Assembly (NCBI GenBank): GCA_036877525.1
Contig: JAZGTH010000163.1
Location: forward strand, 124,001 to 188,000
DNA length: 64,000 bases
Direction of reading: 5' to 3'
From: Chromobotia macracanthus
Lineage: Eukaryota; Chordata; Actinopteri; Cypriniformes; Botiidae
In this document: in pieces, positions 21,791 to 34,908 of the stretch
Layout of the letters: each line of letters starts with the position of its first letter
How positions within the stretch are numbered: the stretch's first letter is position 1
Notes under the pieces: model-generated
What the model was told of the DNA's origin: nothing
Databases searched by the model: none
The model's input: the letters and a program-made list of their open reading frames with translations, nothing else
Translations under genes and position numbers: made by a program

Positions 21791-24790
21791 ATAGTAGAAT
21801 CCAGTCTTAAAAGGAGTCAGGATTCCAGCCTCATGACAAACAATGGTACAGTCCAGGGTAAAAAAGGAGACAGGATTCCAGCATCATGACAAACAATGGT
21901 ACAGTCCAGGGTAAAAAGGAGACAGGTTCCAGCATCATGACAAACAATGGTAAAGTCCAGGGTAGAAAGGAGTCAGAATTCAGCCTCATGGTAAACAATA
22001 GTAGAATCCAGTCTTAAAAGGAGTCAGGAATTCAGCCTCATGGTAAACAATAGTAGAATCCAGTCTTAAAAGGAGTCAGGATTCCAGCCTCATGACAAAC
22101 AATGGTACAGTCCAGGGTAAAAAGGAGACAGGATTCCAGCATCATGACAAACAATGGTAAAGTCCAGGGTAGAAAGGAGTCAGGAATTCAGCCTCATGGT
22201 AAACAATAGTAGAATCCAGTCTTAAAAGGAGTCAGGAATTCAGCCTCATGGTAAACAATAGTAGAATCCAGTCTTAAAAGGAGTCAGGATTCCAGCCTCA
22301 TTACAAACAATGGTACAGTCCAGGGTAAAAAGGGAGTCAGGATTCCAGCATCATGACAAACAATGGTAAAGTCCAGGGTAGAAAGGAGTCAGGAATTCAG
22401 CCTCATGGTAAACAATAGTAGAATCCAGTCTTAAAAGGAGTCAGGATTCCAGCCTCATGAGAAACAATGGTACAGTCCAGGGTAAAAAGGAGACAGGATT
22501 CCAGCATCATGACAAACAATGGTAAAGTCCAGGGTAGAAAGGAGTCAGGAATTCAGCCTCATTGTAAACAATAGTAGAATCCAGTCTTAAAAGGAGTTAG
22601 GATTCCAGCCTCATGAGAAACAATGGTACAGTCCAGGGTAAAAAGGAGTGAGGATTCCAACCACATCACAAACAATAGTAGAGTCTAGGCTTAAAAGGAG
22701 TCAGGATTCCAACCATCTATAGAGTACAGGCAAAAGAGAAAAACACCTAAACCTGTCTATCAGCTTCAGTCAGGATTCCAACAACATGGTAAACAATGCT
22801 ACAGTCCAGGGTAAAAACAAGTCAGGATTCCAGCCTCATGACAAACAGTGGTACAGTCCAGGGTAAAAACAAGTCAGGTTTCCAGCCTCATGACAAACAA
22901 TGGTACAGTCCAGGGTAAAAAGGAGTCAGGATTCCAGCATCATGACAAACAATGGTAAAGTCCAGGGTAGAAAGGAGTCAGGAATTCAGCCTCATGGTAA
23001 ACAATAGTAGAATCCAGTCTTAAAAGGAGTCAGGATTCCAACCATCTATAGAGAGTACAGCCAAATGACAAACACACCTGAAGCTGTCTTTCAGGAAAGA
23101 CAAATGTCTCAAATAATCAGAATCTTGATTACCTTCCAAGTATATTCTGCTGAAATCAACAATCATCAAAACTAGTTGCAGTTGCACTGGGTGGGATTCG
23201 AACCCTGGTCCTCTTGCATGGCAGGAGAGAGTTCTACCACTGTACTACTATTTCTTTTGAAAAATCAGGCATTCTCGTTGCCATCACCTTGCCCCTCTGA
23301 ACTTTTCAAACCAGGGAATTAAAAAGCACATGGCAAACAAAGCTCAAGAGACATGCTGAAGATGACAGTTAGAAAAACACTGATCACAAAAGACAGACAT
23401 ACAATCTCATGGCAAACGATGGTACAGTCCAGGCTAAAAAGGAGTCAGGATTCCAACCACATGGTAAACGATGGTACAGTCCAGGCTAAAAAGGAGTCAG
23501 GATTCCAACCACATGGCAAACGATGGTACAGTCCAGGCTAAAAAGGAGTCAGGATTCCATCCACATGGTAAACAATGGTACAGTCCAGGCTAAAAACAAG
23601 TCAGGATTCCAGCATCATGACAAACAATGGTACAGTCCAGGATAAAAACAACTCAGGATTCCAGCCTCATGACAAACAATGGTACAGTCCAGGCAAAAAA
23701 GGAGTCAGGATTCCAGCATCATGACAAACAATGGTACAGTCCAGGATAAAAACAACTCGGGATTCTAGCCTCATGACAAACAATGGTACAGTCCAGGGTA
23801 AAAAGGAGTGAGGATTCCAACCACATCACAAACAATAGTAGAGTCTAGGCTTAAAAGGAGTCAGGATTCCAACCATCTATAGAGAGTACAGGCAAAAGAG
23901 ATAAACACCTAAACCTGTCTATCAGCTTCAGTCAGGATTCCAACAACATGGTAAACAATGCTACAGTCCAGGGTAAAAACAAGTCAGGATTCCAGCCTCA
24001 TGACAAACAGTGGTACAGTCCAGGGTAAAAACAAGTCAGGTTTCCAGCCTCATGACAAACAATGGTACAGTCCAGGGTAAAAAGGAGTCAGGATTCCAGC
24101 ATCATGACAAACAATGGTAAAGTCCAGGGTAGAAAGGAGTCAGGAATTCAGCCTCATGGTAAACAATAGTAGAATCCAGTCTTAAAAGGAGTCAGGATTC
24201 CAGCCTCATGAGAAACAATGGTACAGTCCAGGGTAAAAAGGAGACAGGATTCCAGCATCATGACAAACAATGGTAAAGTCCAGGGTAGAAAGGAGTCAGG
24301 AATTCAGCCTCATGGTAAACAATAGTAGAATCCAGTCTTAAAAGGAGTCAGGATTCCAGCCTCATGACAAACAGTGGTACAGTCCAGGGTAAAAACAAGT
24401 CAGGTTTCCAGCCTCATGACAAACAATGGTACAGTCCAGGGTAAAAACAAGTCAGGTTTCCAGCCTCATGACAAACAATGGTACAGTCCAGGGTAAAAAG
24501 GAGTCAGGATTCCAGCATCATGACAAACAATGGTAAAGTCCAGGGTAGAAAGGAGTCAGGAATTCAGCCTCATGGTAAACAATAGTAGAATCCAGTCTTA
24601 AAAGGAGTCAGGATTCCAGCCTCATGACAAACAGTGGTACAGTCCAGGGTAAAAACAAGTCAGGTTTCCAGCCTCATGACAAACAATGGTACAGTCCAGG
24701 GTAAAAAGGAGTCAGGATTCCAGCATCATGACAAACAATGGTAAAGTCCAGGGTAGAAAGGAGTCAGGAATTCAGCCTCATGGTAAACAA
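21791..24790. repeat. 3.0-kb tandem duplication, copy I
   Basis: Contains two back-to-back GGAATTC monomers (near 22,020 and 22,230), an E element, one D element (tRNA-like copy at 23,183) and a second E element. Matches the following block at an offset of 3000-3001, for example at lines beginning 22,021 and 25,021, or 24,001 and 27,001. Both copies share the GCAGGAGAGAG anticodon-stem variant and the AAACGATGG-type double monomer after D. Boundaries are approximate. Confidence 0.85.
23183..23254 (-). tRNA. tRNA-Gly(GCC)-like copy 18, probable pseudogene
   Basis: Same anticodon-stem and acceptor variants as copy 17. First copy after a 3.5-kb stretch without any; its D element follows a GGAATTC monomer directly. 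Confidence 0.45.
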
Positions 24791-27430
24791 TAGTAGAATC
24801 CAGTCTTAAAAGGAGTCAGGATTCCAGCCTCATGACAAACAATGGTACAGTCCAGGGTAAAAAGGAGACAGGATTCCAGCATCATGACAAACAATGGTAC
24901 AGTCCAGGGTAAAAAGGAGACAGGATTCCAGCATCATGACAAACAATGGTAAAGTCCAGGGTAGAAAGGAGTCAGGAATTCAGCCTCATGGTAAACAATA
25001 GTAGAATCCAGTCTTAAAAGGAGTCAGGAATTCAGCCTCATGGTAAACAATAGTAGAATCCAGTCTTAAAAGGAGTCAGGATTCCAGCCTCATGACAAAC
25101 AATGGTACAGTCCAGGGTAAAAAGGAGACAGGATTCCAGCATCATGACAAACAATGGTAAAGTCCAGGGTAGAAAGGAGTCAGGAATTCAGCCTCATGGT
25201 AAACAATAGTAGAATCCAGTCTTAAAAGGAGTCAGGAATTCAGCCTCATGGTAAACAATAGTAGAATCCAGTCTTAAAAGGAGTCAGGATTCCAGCCTCA
25301 TTACAAACAATGGTACAGTCCAGGGTAAAAAGGAGTCAGGATTCCAGCATCATGACAAACAATGGTAAAGTCCAGGGTAGAAAGGAGTCAGGAATTCAGC
25401 CTCATGGTAAACAATAGTAGAATCCAGTCTTAAAAGGAGTCAGGATTCCAGCCTCATGAGAAACAATGGTACAGTCCAGGGTAAAAAGGAGACAGGATTC
25501 CAGCATCATGACAAACAATGGTAAAGTCCAGGGTAGAAAGGAGTCAGGAATTCAGCCTCATGGTAAACAATAGTAGAATCCAGTCTTAAAAGGAGTTAGG
25601 ATTCCAGCCTCATGAGAAACAATGGTACAGTCCAGGGTAAAAAGGAGTGAGGATTCCAACCACATCACAAACAATAGTAGAGTCTAGGCTTAAAAGGAGT
25701 CAGGATTCCAACCATCTATAGAGAGTACAGGCAAAAGAGAAAAACACCTAAACCTGTCTATCAGCTTCAGTCAGGATTCCAACAACATGGTAAACAATGC
25801 TACAGTCCAGGGTAAAAACAAGTCAGGATTCCAGCCTCATGACAAACAGTGGTACAGTCCAGGGTAAAAACAAGTCAGGTTTCCAGCCTCATGACAAACA
25901 ATGGTACAGTCCAGGGTAAAAAGGAGTCAGGATTCCAGCATCATGACAAACAATGGTAAAGTCCAGGGTAGAAAGGAGTCAGGAATTCAGCCTCATGGTA
26001 AACAATAGTAGAATCCAGTCTTAAAAGGAGTCAGGATTCCAACCATCTATAGAGAGTACAGCCAAATGACAAACACACCTGAAGCTGTCTTTCAGGAAAG
26101 ACAAATGTCTCAAATAATCAGAATCTTGATTACCTTCCAAGTATATTCTGCTGAAATCAACAATCATCAAAACTAGTTGCAGTTGCACTGGGTGGGATTC
26201 GAACCCTGGTCCTCTTGCATGGCAGGAGAGAGTTCTACCACTGTACTACTATTTCTTTTGAAAAATCAGGCATTCTCGTTGCCATCACCTTGCCCCTCTG
26301 AACTTTTCAAACCAGGGAATTAAAAAGCACATGGCAAACAAAGCTCAAGAGACATGCTGAAGATGACAGTTAGAAAAACACTGATCACAAAAGACAGACA
26401 TACAATCTCATGGCAAACGATGGTACAGTCCAGGCTAAAAAGGAGTCAGGATTCCAAACAAATGGTAAACGATGGTACAGTCCAGGCTAAAAAGGAGTCA
26501 GGATTCCAACCACATGGCAAACGATGGTACAGTCCAGGCTAAAAAGGAGTCAGGATTCCATCCACATGGTAAACAATGGTACAGTCCAGGCTAAAAACAA
26601 GTCAGGATTCCAGCATCATGACAAACAATGGTACAGTCCAGGATAAAAACAACTCAGGATTCCAGCCTCATGACAAACAATGGTACAGTCCAGGCAAAAA
26701 AGGAGTCAGGATTCCAGCATCATGACAAACAATGGTACAGTCCAGGATAAAAACAACTCGGGATTCTAGCCTCATGACAAACAATGGTACAGTCCAGGGT
26801 AAAAAGGAGTGAGGATTCCAACCACATCACAAACAATAGTAGAGTCTAGGCTTAAAAGGAGTCAGGATTCCAACCATCTATAGAGTACAGGCAAAAAGAG
26901 ATAAACACCTAAACCTGTCTATCAGCTTCAGTCACGATTCCAACAACATGGTAAACAATGCTACAGTCCAGGGTAAAAACAAGTCAGGATTCCAGCCTCA
27001 TGACAAACAGTGGTACAGTCCAGGGTAAAAACAAGTCAGGTTTCCAGCCTCATGACAAACAATGGTACAGTCCAGGGTAAAAGGAGTCAGGATTCCAGCA
27101 TCATGACAAACAATGGTAAAGTCCAGGGTAGAAAGGAGTCAGGAATTCAGCCTCATGGTAAACAATAGTAGAATCCAGTCTTAAAAGGAGTCAGGATTCC
27201 AGCCTCATGAGAAACAATGGTACAGTCCAGGGTAAAAGGAGACAGGATTCCAGCATCATGACAAACAATGGTAAAGTCCAGGGTAGAAAGGAGTCAGGAA
27301 TTCAGCCTCATGGTAAACAATAGTAGAATCCAGTCTTAAAAGAGTCAGGATTCCAGCCTCATGACAAACAGTGGTACAGTCCAGGGTAAAAACAGTCAGG
27401 TTTCCAGCCTCATGACAAACAATGGTACAG
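24791..27430. repeat. 3.0-kb tandem duplication, copy II (shorter at right end)
   Basis: Second copy of the 3.0-kb block, with a tRNA-like copy at 26,184. It diverges from copy I near 27,430, where copy I has two CAGGTTTCC monomers and this copy has one. Four single-base losses cluster in its last 350 bp (see findings). Confidence 0.8.
26184..26255 (-). tRNA. tRNA-Gly(GCC)-like copy 19, probable pseudogene
   Basis: 3.0-kb tandem partner of copy 18 (offset 3001) with the same variants. Confidence 0.45.
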
Positions 27431-27913
27431 TCCAGGGTAAAAAGGAGTCAGGATTCCAGCATCATGACAAACAATGGTAAAGTCCAGGGTAGAAAGGAGT
27501 CAGGAATTCAGCCTCATGGTAAACAATAGTAGAATCCAGTCTTAAAAGGAGTCAGGATTCCAGCCTCATGAGAAACAATGGTACAGTCCAGGGTAAAAAG
27601 GAGTCAGGATTCCAGCATCATGACAAACAATGGTAAAGTCCAGGGTAGAAAGGAGTCAGGAATTCAGCCTCATGGTAAACAATAGTAGAATCCAGTCTTA
27701 AAAGGAGTCAGGATTCCAGCCTCATGAGAAACAATGGTACAGTCCAGGCTAAAAAAGGAGTCAGGATTCCAACCATCTATAGAGAGTACAGCCAAATGAC
27801 AAACACACCTGAAGCTGTCTGTCAGGAAAGACAAATGTCTCAAATAATCAGAATCTTGATTACCTTCCAAGTATATTCTGCTGAAATCAACAATCATCAA
27901 AACAAGTTGCAGT

Positions 27914-27985
27914 TGCACTGGGTGGGATTCGAACCCTGGTCCTCTTGCATGGCAGGCGAGAGTTCTACCACTGTACTACTATTTC
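27914..27985 (-). tRNA. tRNA-Gly(GCC)-like copy 20, probable pseudogene
   Basis: Boxes intact; acceptor GAAATAG; CAAG flank; half-changed palindrome TGTCTGTC/GAAAGACA. Confidence 0.5.
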
Positions 27986-28535
27986 TTTTGAAAAATCAGG
28001 CATTCTCGTTGCCATCACCTTGCCCCTCTGAACTTTTCAAACCAGGGAATTAAAAGCACATGGCAAACAAAGCTCAAGAGACATGCTGAAGATGACAGTT
28101 AGAAAAACACTGATCACAAAAGACAGACATACAATCTCATGGCAAACGATGGTACAGTCCAGGCTAAAAAGGAGTCAGGATTCCATCCACATGGTAAACA
28201 ATGGTACAGTCCAGGATAAAAACAACTCAGGATTCCAGCCTCATGACAAACAATGGTACAGTCCAGGGTAAAAAGGAGTCAGGAATTCAGCCTCATGGTA
28301 AACAATAGTAGAATCCAGTCTTAAAAGGAGTCAGGATTCCAGCCTCATGAGAAACAATGGTACAGTCCAGGCTAAAAAGGAGTCAGGATTCCAACCATCT
28401 ATAGAGAGTACAGCCAAATGACAAACACACCTGAAGCTGTCTTTCAGGAAAGACAAATGTCTCAAATAATCAGAATCTTGATTACCTTCCAAGTATATTC
28501 TGCTGAAATCAACAATCATCAAAACTAGTTGCAGT

Positions 28536-28608
28536 TGCACTGGGTGGGATTCGAACCCTGGTCCTCTTGCATGGCAGGCGAGGAGTTCTACCACTGTACT
28601 ACTATTTC
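28536..28608 (-). tRNA. tRNA-Gly(GCC)-like copy 21 with one-base insertion
   Basis: 73 nt: an extra G (GGCGAGGAGTTC) sits between the D and anticodon arms. Boxes intact. It lies 622 bp from copy 20. Confidence 0.45.
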
Positions 28609-30754
28609 TTTTGAAAAATCAGGCATTCTCGTTGCCATCACCTTGCCCCTCTGAACTTTTCAAACCAGGGAATTAAAAAGCACATGGCAAACAAAGCTCA
28701 AGAGACATGCTGAAGATGACAGTTAGAAAAACACTGATCACAAAAGACAGACATACAATCTCATGGCAAACGATGGTACAGTCCAGGCTAAAAAGGAGTC
28801 AGGATTCCATCCACATGGTAAACAATGGTACAGTCCAGGCTAAAAACAAGTCAGGATTCCAGCATCATGACAAACAATGGTACAGTCCAGGGTAAAAAGG
28901 AGTCAGGATTCCAGCATCATGACAAACAATGGTACAGTCCAGGATAAAAACAACTCGGGATTCTAGCCTCATGACAAACAATGGTACAGTCCAGGGTAAA
29001 AAGGAGTGAGGATTCCAACCACATCACAAACAATAGTAGAGTCTAGGCTTAAATGGAGTCAGGATTCCAACCATCTATAGAGAGTTCAGGCAAAAGAGAA
29101 AAACACCTAAACCTGTCTATCAGCTTCAGTCAGGATTCCAACAACATGGTAAACAATGCTACAGTCCAGGGTAAAAACAAGTCAGGATTCCAGCCCATGA
29201 CAAACAGTGGTACAGTCCAGGGTAAAAACAAGTCAGTTTCCAGCCTCATGACAAACAATGGTACAGTCCAGGGTAAAAAGGAGTCAGGATTCCAGCATCA
29301 TGACAAACAATGGTAAAGTCCAGGGTAGAAAGGAGTCAGGAATTCAGCCTCATGGTAAACAATAGTAGAATCCAGTCTTAAAAGGAGTCAGGATTCCAGC
29401 CTCATGAGAAACAATGGTACAGTCCAGGGTAAAAAGGAGACAGGATTCCAGCATCATGACAAACAATGGTAAAGTCCAGGGTAGAAAGGAGTCAGAATTC
29501 AGCCTCATGGTAAACAATAGTAGAATCCAGTCTTAAAAGGAGTCAGGATTCCAGCCTCATGACAAACAATGGTACAGTCCAGGGTAAAAAGGAGTCAGGA
29601 TTCCAGCATCATGACAAACAATGGTAAAGTCCAGGGTAGAAAGGAGTCAGGAATTCAGCCTCATGGTAAACAATAGTAGAATCCAGTCTTAAAAGGAGTC
29701 AGGATTCCAGCCTCATGAGAAACAATGGTACAGTCCAGGGTATAAAGGAGACAGGATTCCAGCATCATGACAAACAATGGTAAAGTCCAGGGTAGAAAAG
29801 GAGTCAGGAATTCAGCCTCATGGTAAACAATAGTAGAATCCAGTCTTAAAAGGAGTCAGGATTCCAGCCTCATGAGAAACAATGGTACAGTCCAGGGTAT
29901 AAAGGAGACAGGATTCCAGCATCATGACAAACAATGGTAAAGTCCAGGGTAGAAAGGAGTCAGGAATTCAGCCTCATGGTAAACAATAGTAGAATCCAGT
30001 CTTAAAAGGAGTTAGGATTCCAGCCTCATGAGAAACAATGGTACAGTCCAGGATAAAAAAAACTCAGGATTCCAGCCTCATGACAAACAATGGTACAGTC
30101 CAGGGTAAAAGGGAGTCAGGATTCCAACCACATCACAAACAATAGTAGAGTCTAGGCTTAATAGGAGTCAGGATTCCAACCATCTATAGAGAGTACAGGC
30201 AAAGAGAAAAACACCTAAACCTGTCTATCAGCTTCAGTCAGGATTCCAACAACATGGTAAACAATGCTACAGTCCAGGGTAAAAACAAGTCAGGATTCCA
30301 GCCTCATGACAAACAATGCTACAGTCCAGGGTAAAAGCAAGTCAGGATTCCAGCCTCATGACAAACAGTGGTACAGTCCAGGGTAAAAACAAGTCAGGTT
30401 TCCAGCCTCATGACAAACAATGGTACAGTCCAGGGTAAAAAGGAGTCAGGATTCCAGCATCATGACAAACAATGGTAAAGTCCAGGGTAGAAAGGAGTCA
30501 GGAATTCAGCCTCATGGTAAACAATAGTAGAATCCAGTCTTAAAAGGAGTCAGGATTCCAGCCTCATGAGAAACAATGGTACAGTCCAGGCTTAATAGGA
30601 GTCAGGATTCCAACCATATATAGAGAGTACAGCCAAATGACAAACACACCTGAAGCTGTCTTTCAGGAAAGACAAATGTCTCAAATAATCAGAATCTTGA
30701 TTACCTTCCAAGTATATTCTGCTGAAATCAACAATCATCAAAACTAGTTGCAGT

Positions 30755-30826
30755 TGCACTGGGTGGGATTCGAACACTGGTCCTCTTGCATGGCAGGCGA
30801 GAGTTCTACCACTGTACTACCATTTC
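30755..30826 (-). tRNA. tRNA-Gly(GCC)-like copy 22, B box altered
   Basis: B box TGTTCGAATCC; first member of a pair 1057 bp apart. 5' flank GAAAACCAGGC. Confidence 0.5.
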
Positions 30827-31811
30827 TTTTGAAAACCAGGCATTCTCGTTGCCATCACCTTGCCCCTCTGAACTTTTCAAACCAGGGAATTAAAAAGCAC
30901 ATGGCAAACAAAGCTCAAGAGACATGCTGAAGATGACAGTTAGAAAAACACTGATCACAAAAGACAGACATACAATCTCATGGCAAACGATGGTACAGTC
31001 CAGGCTAAAGAGGAGTCAGGATTCCAACCACATGGTAAACAATAATAGAATCCAGTCTTAAAAGGAGTTAGGATTCCAGCCTCATGAGAAACAATGGTAC
31101 AGTCCAGGATAAAAACAACTCAGGATTCCAGCCTCATGACAAACAATGGTACAGTCCAGGGTAAAAAGGAGTCAGGATTCCAACCACATCACAAACAATA
31201 GTAGAGTCTAGGCTTAATAGGAGTCAGGATTCCAACCATCTATAGAGAGTACAGGCAAAAGAGAAAAACACCTAAACCTGTCTATCAGCTTCAGTCAGGA
31301 TTCCAACAACATGGTAAACAATGCTACAGTCCAGGGTAAAAACAAGTCAGGATTCCAGCCTCATGACAAACAATGCTACAGTCCAGGGTAAAAACAAGTC
31401 AGGATTCCAGCCTCATGACAAACAGTGGTACAGTCCAGGGTAAAAACAAGTCAGGTTTCCAGCCTCATGACAAACAATGGTACAGTCCAGGGTAAAAAGG
31501 AGTCAGGATTCCAGCATCATGACAAACAATGGTAAAGTCCAGGGTAGAATGGAGTCAGGAATTCAGCCTCATGGTAAACAATAGTAGAATCCAGTCTTAA
31601 AAGGAGTCAGGATTCCAGCCTCATGAGAAACAATGGTACAGTCCAGGCTAAAAAGGAGTCAGGATTCCAACCATCTATAGAGAGTACAGCCAAATGACAA
31701 ACACACCTGAAGCTGTCTTTCAGGAAAGACAAATGTCTCAAATAATCAGAATCTTGATTACCTTCCAAGTATATTCTGCTGAAATCAACAATCATCAAAA
31801 CTAGTTGCAGT

Positions 31812-31883
31812 TGCACTGGGTGGGATTCGAACCCTGGTCCTCTTGCATGGCAGGCGAGAGTTCTACCACTGTACTACTATTTC
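31812..31883 (-). tRNA. tRNA-Gly(GCC)-like copy 23, probable pseudogene
   Basis: Boxes intact, acceptor GAAATAG. Its 5' flank folds back on itself at 31,891-31,931, so the upstream half of the D element is missing. Confidence 0.5.
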
Positions 31884-31890
31884 TTTTGAA

Positions 31891-31931
31891 AAATCAGGCA
31901 TTCTCGTTGCCATCACGAGAATGCCTGATTT
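31891..31931. repeat. Fold-back inverted repeat at a duplication junction
   Basis: Arms AAATCAGGCATTCTCG (31,891-31,906) and CGAGAATGCCTGATTT (31,916-31,931) are exact reverse complements separated by nine bases. The left arm is ordinary D-element sequence. The right arm occurs nowhere else in the window in this orientation. After it the sequence resumes at CAGCATCATGAC (31,935), which matches 28,912, the start of the duplicated 3.02-kb block. Confidence 0.9.
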
Positions 31932-33780
31932 GATCAGCATCATGACAAACAATGGTACAGTCCAGGATAAAAACAACTCGGGATTCTAGCCTCATGACAA
32001 ACAATGGTACAGTCCAGGGTAAAAAGGAGTGAGGATTCCAACCACATCACAAACAATAGTAGAGTCTAGGCTTAAATGGAGTCAGGATTCCAACCATCTA
32101 TAGAGAGTTCAGGCAAAAGAGAAAAACACCTAAACCTGTCTATCAGCTTCAGTCAGGATTCCAACAACATGGTAAACAATGCTACAGTCCAGGGTAAAAA
32201 CAAGTCAGGATTCCAGCCTCATGACAAACAGTGGTACAGTCCAGGGTAAAAACAAGTCAGGTTTCCAGCCTCATGACAAACAATGGTACAGTCCAGGGTA
32301 AAAAGGAGTCAGGATTCCAGCATCATGACAAACAATGGTAAAGTCCAGGGTAGAAAGGAGTCAGGAATTCAGCCTCATGGTAAACAATAGTAGAATCCAG
32401 TCTTAAAAAGGAGTCAGGATTCCAGCCTCATGAGAAACAATGGTACAGTCCAGGGTAAAAAGGAGACAGGATTCCAGCATCATGACAAACAATGGTAAAG
32501 TCCAGGGTAGAAAGGAGTCAGGAATTCAGCCTCATGGTAAACAATAGTAGAATCCAGTCTTAAAAGGAGTCAGGATTCCAGCCTCATGACAAACAATGGT
32601 ACAGTCCAGGGTAAAAAGGAGTCAGGATTCCAGCATCATGACAAACAATGGTAAAGTCCAGGGTAGAAAGGAGTCAGGAATTCAGCCTCATGGTAAACAA
32701 TAGTAGAATCCAGTCTTAAAAGGAGTCAGGATTCCAGCCTCATGAGAAACAATGGTACAGTCCAGGGTATAAAGGAGACAGGATTCCAGCATCATGACAA
32801 ACAATGGTAAAGTCCAGGGTAGAAAGGAGTCAGGAATTCAGCCTCATGGTAAACAATAGTAGAATCCAGTCTTAAAAGGAGTCAGGATTCCAGCCTCATG
32901 AGAAACAATGGTACAGTCCAGGGTATAAAGGAGACAGGATTCCAGCATCATGACAAACAATGGTAAAGTCCAGGGTAGAAAGGAGTCAGGAATTCAGCCT
33001 CATGGTAAACAATAGTAGAATCCAGTCTTAAAAGGAGTTAGGATTCCAGCCTCATGAGAAACAATGGTACAGTCCAGGATAAAAACAACTCAGGATTCCA
33101 GCCTCATGACAAACAATGGTACAGTCCAGGGTAAAAAGGAGTCAGGATTCCAACCACATCACAAACAATAGTAGAGTCTAGGCTTAATAGGAGTCAGGAT
33201 TCCAACCATCTATAGAGTACAGGCAAAGAGAAAAACACCTAAACCTGTCTATCAGCTTCAGTCAGGATTCCAACAACATGGTAAACAATGCTACAGTCCA
33301 GGGTAAAAAACAAGTCAGGATTCCAGCCTCATGACAAACAATGCTACAGTCCAGGGTAAAAGCAAGTCAGGATTCCAGCCTCATGACAAACAGTGGTACA
33401 GTCCAGGGTAAAAAACAAGTCAGGTTTCCAGCCTCATGACAAACAATGGTACAGTCCAGGGTAAAAAGGAGTCAGGATTCCAGCATCATGACAAACAATG
33501 GTAAAGTCCAGGGTAGAAAGGAGTCAGGAATTCAGCCTCATGGTAAACAATAGTAGAATCCAGTCTTAAAAGGAGTCAGGATTCCAGCCTCATGAGAAAC
33601 AATGGTACAGTCCAGGCTTAATAGGAGTCAGGATTCCAACCATCTATAGAGAGTACAGCCAAATGACAAACACACCTGAAGCTGTCTTTCAGGAAAGACA
33701 AATGTCTCAAATAATCAGAATCTTGATTACCTTCCAAGTATATTCTGCTGAAATCAACAATCATCAAAACTAGTTGCAGT

Positions 33781-33852
33781 TGCACTGGGTGGGATTCGAA
33801 CACTGGTCCTCTTGCATGGCAGGCGAGAGTTCTACCACTGTACTACCATTTC
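33781..33852 (-). tRNA. tRNA-Gly(GCC)-like copy 24, B box altered
   Basis: B box TGTTCGAATCC; partner of copy 22 at offset 3026. Confidence 0.5.
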
Positions 33853-34836
33853 TTTTGAAAACCAGGCATTCTCGTTGCCATCACCTTGCCCCTCTGAACT
33901 TTTCAAACCAGGGAATTAAAAAGCACATGGCAAACAAAGCTCAAGAGACATGCTGAAGATGACAGTTAGAAAAACACTGATCACAAAAGACAGACATACA
34001 ATCTCATGGCAAACGATGGTACAGTCCAGGCTAAAGAGGAGTCAGGATTCCAACCACATGGTAAACAATGGTACAGTCCAGGCAAAAAAGGAGTCAGGAT
34101 TCCAACCACATGGCAAGCAATGGTAGAGTCCAGGCTAAAAACAAGTCAGGATTCCAGCCTCATGACAAACAATGGTACAGTCCAGGGTAAAAAGGAGTCA
34201 GGATTCCAACCACATCACAAACAATAGTAGAGTCTAGGCTTAATAGGAGTCAGGATTCCAACCATCTATAGAGAGTACAGGCAAAAGAGAAAAACACCTA
34301 AACCTGTCTATCAGCTTCAGTCAGGATTCCAACAACATGGTAAACAATGCTACAGTCCAGGGTAAAAACAAGTCAGGATTCCAGCCTCATGACAAACAAT
34401 GCTACAGTCCAGGGTAAAAACAAGTCAGGATTCCAGCCTCATGACAAACAGTGGTACAGTCCAGGGTAAAAACAAGTCAGGTTTCCAGCCTCATGACAAA
34501 CAATGGTACAGTCCAGGGTAAAAAGGAGTCAGGATTCCAGCATCATGACAAACAATGGTAAAGTCCAGGGTAGAAAGGAGTCCGAATTCAGCCTCATGGT
34601 AAACAATAGTAGAATCCAGTCTTAAAAGGAGTCAGGATTCCAGCCTCATGAGAAACAATGGTACAGTCCAGGCTAAAAAGGAGTCAGGATTCCAACCATC
34701 TATAGAGAGTACAGCCAAATGACAAACACACCTGAAGCTGTCTTTCAGGAAAGACAAATGTCTCAAATAATCAGAATCTTGATTACCTTCCAAGTATATT
34801 CTGCTGAAATCAACAATCATCAAAACTAGTTGCAGT

Positions 34837-34908
34837 TGCACTGGGTGGGATTCGAACCCTGGTCCTCTTGCATGGCAGGCGAGAGTTCTACCACTGTACT
34901 ACTATTTC
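34837..34908 (-). tRNA. tRNA-Gly(GCC)-like copy 25, probable pseudogene
   Basis: Boxes intact; acceptor GAAATAG; flank CTGAAATTTTC. Partner of copy 23 at offset 3025 but with a complete D element. Confidence 0.5.

Larger units (their letters stand above)
27431..28951. repeat. Transition block with two D elements only 622 bp apart
   Basis: Holds tRNA-like copies at 27,914 and 28,536. Between them only about four 52-mers remain, with no E element, so this is a shortened unit. The first D has the CAAGTTGCAG flank and a mismatched palindrome (TGTCTGTC/GAAAGACA); the second has CTAGTTGCAG and the matched T/A palindrome. They therefore come from different D subfamilies. Confidence 0.8.
28952..31974. 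repeat. Paired-tRNA higher-order repeat, block 1 (3.02 kb)
   Basis: Blocks in this family are phased here by the monomer AACTCGGGATTCTAG. This block carries two D elements about 1.06 kb apart (tRNA-like copies at 30,755 and 31,812), the first with B-box variant CGAACACTGG and the second with CGAACCCTGG. It shares the GAGAGTTCAGGC E-element variant with block 2. Its right end is cut short inside the second D element, at the fold-back junction near 31,916. Confidence 0.85.
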
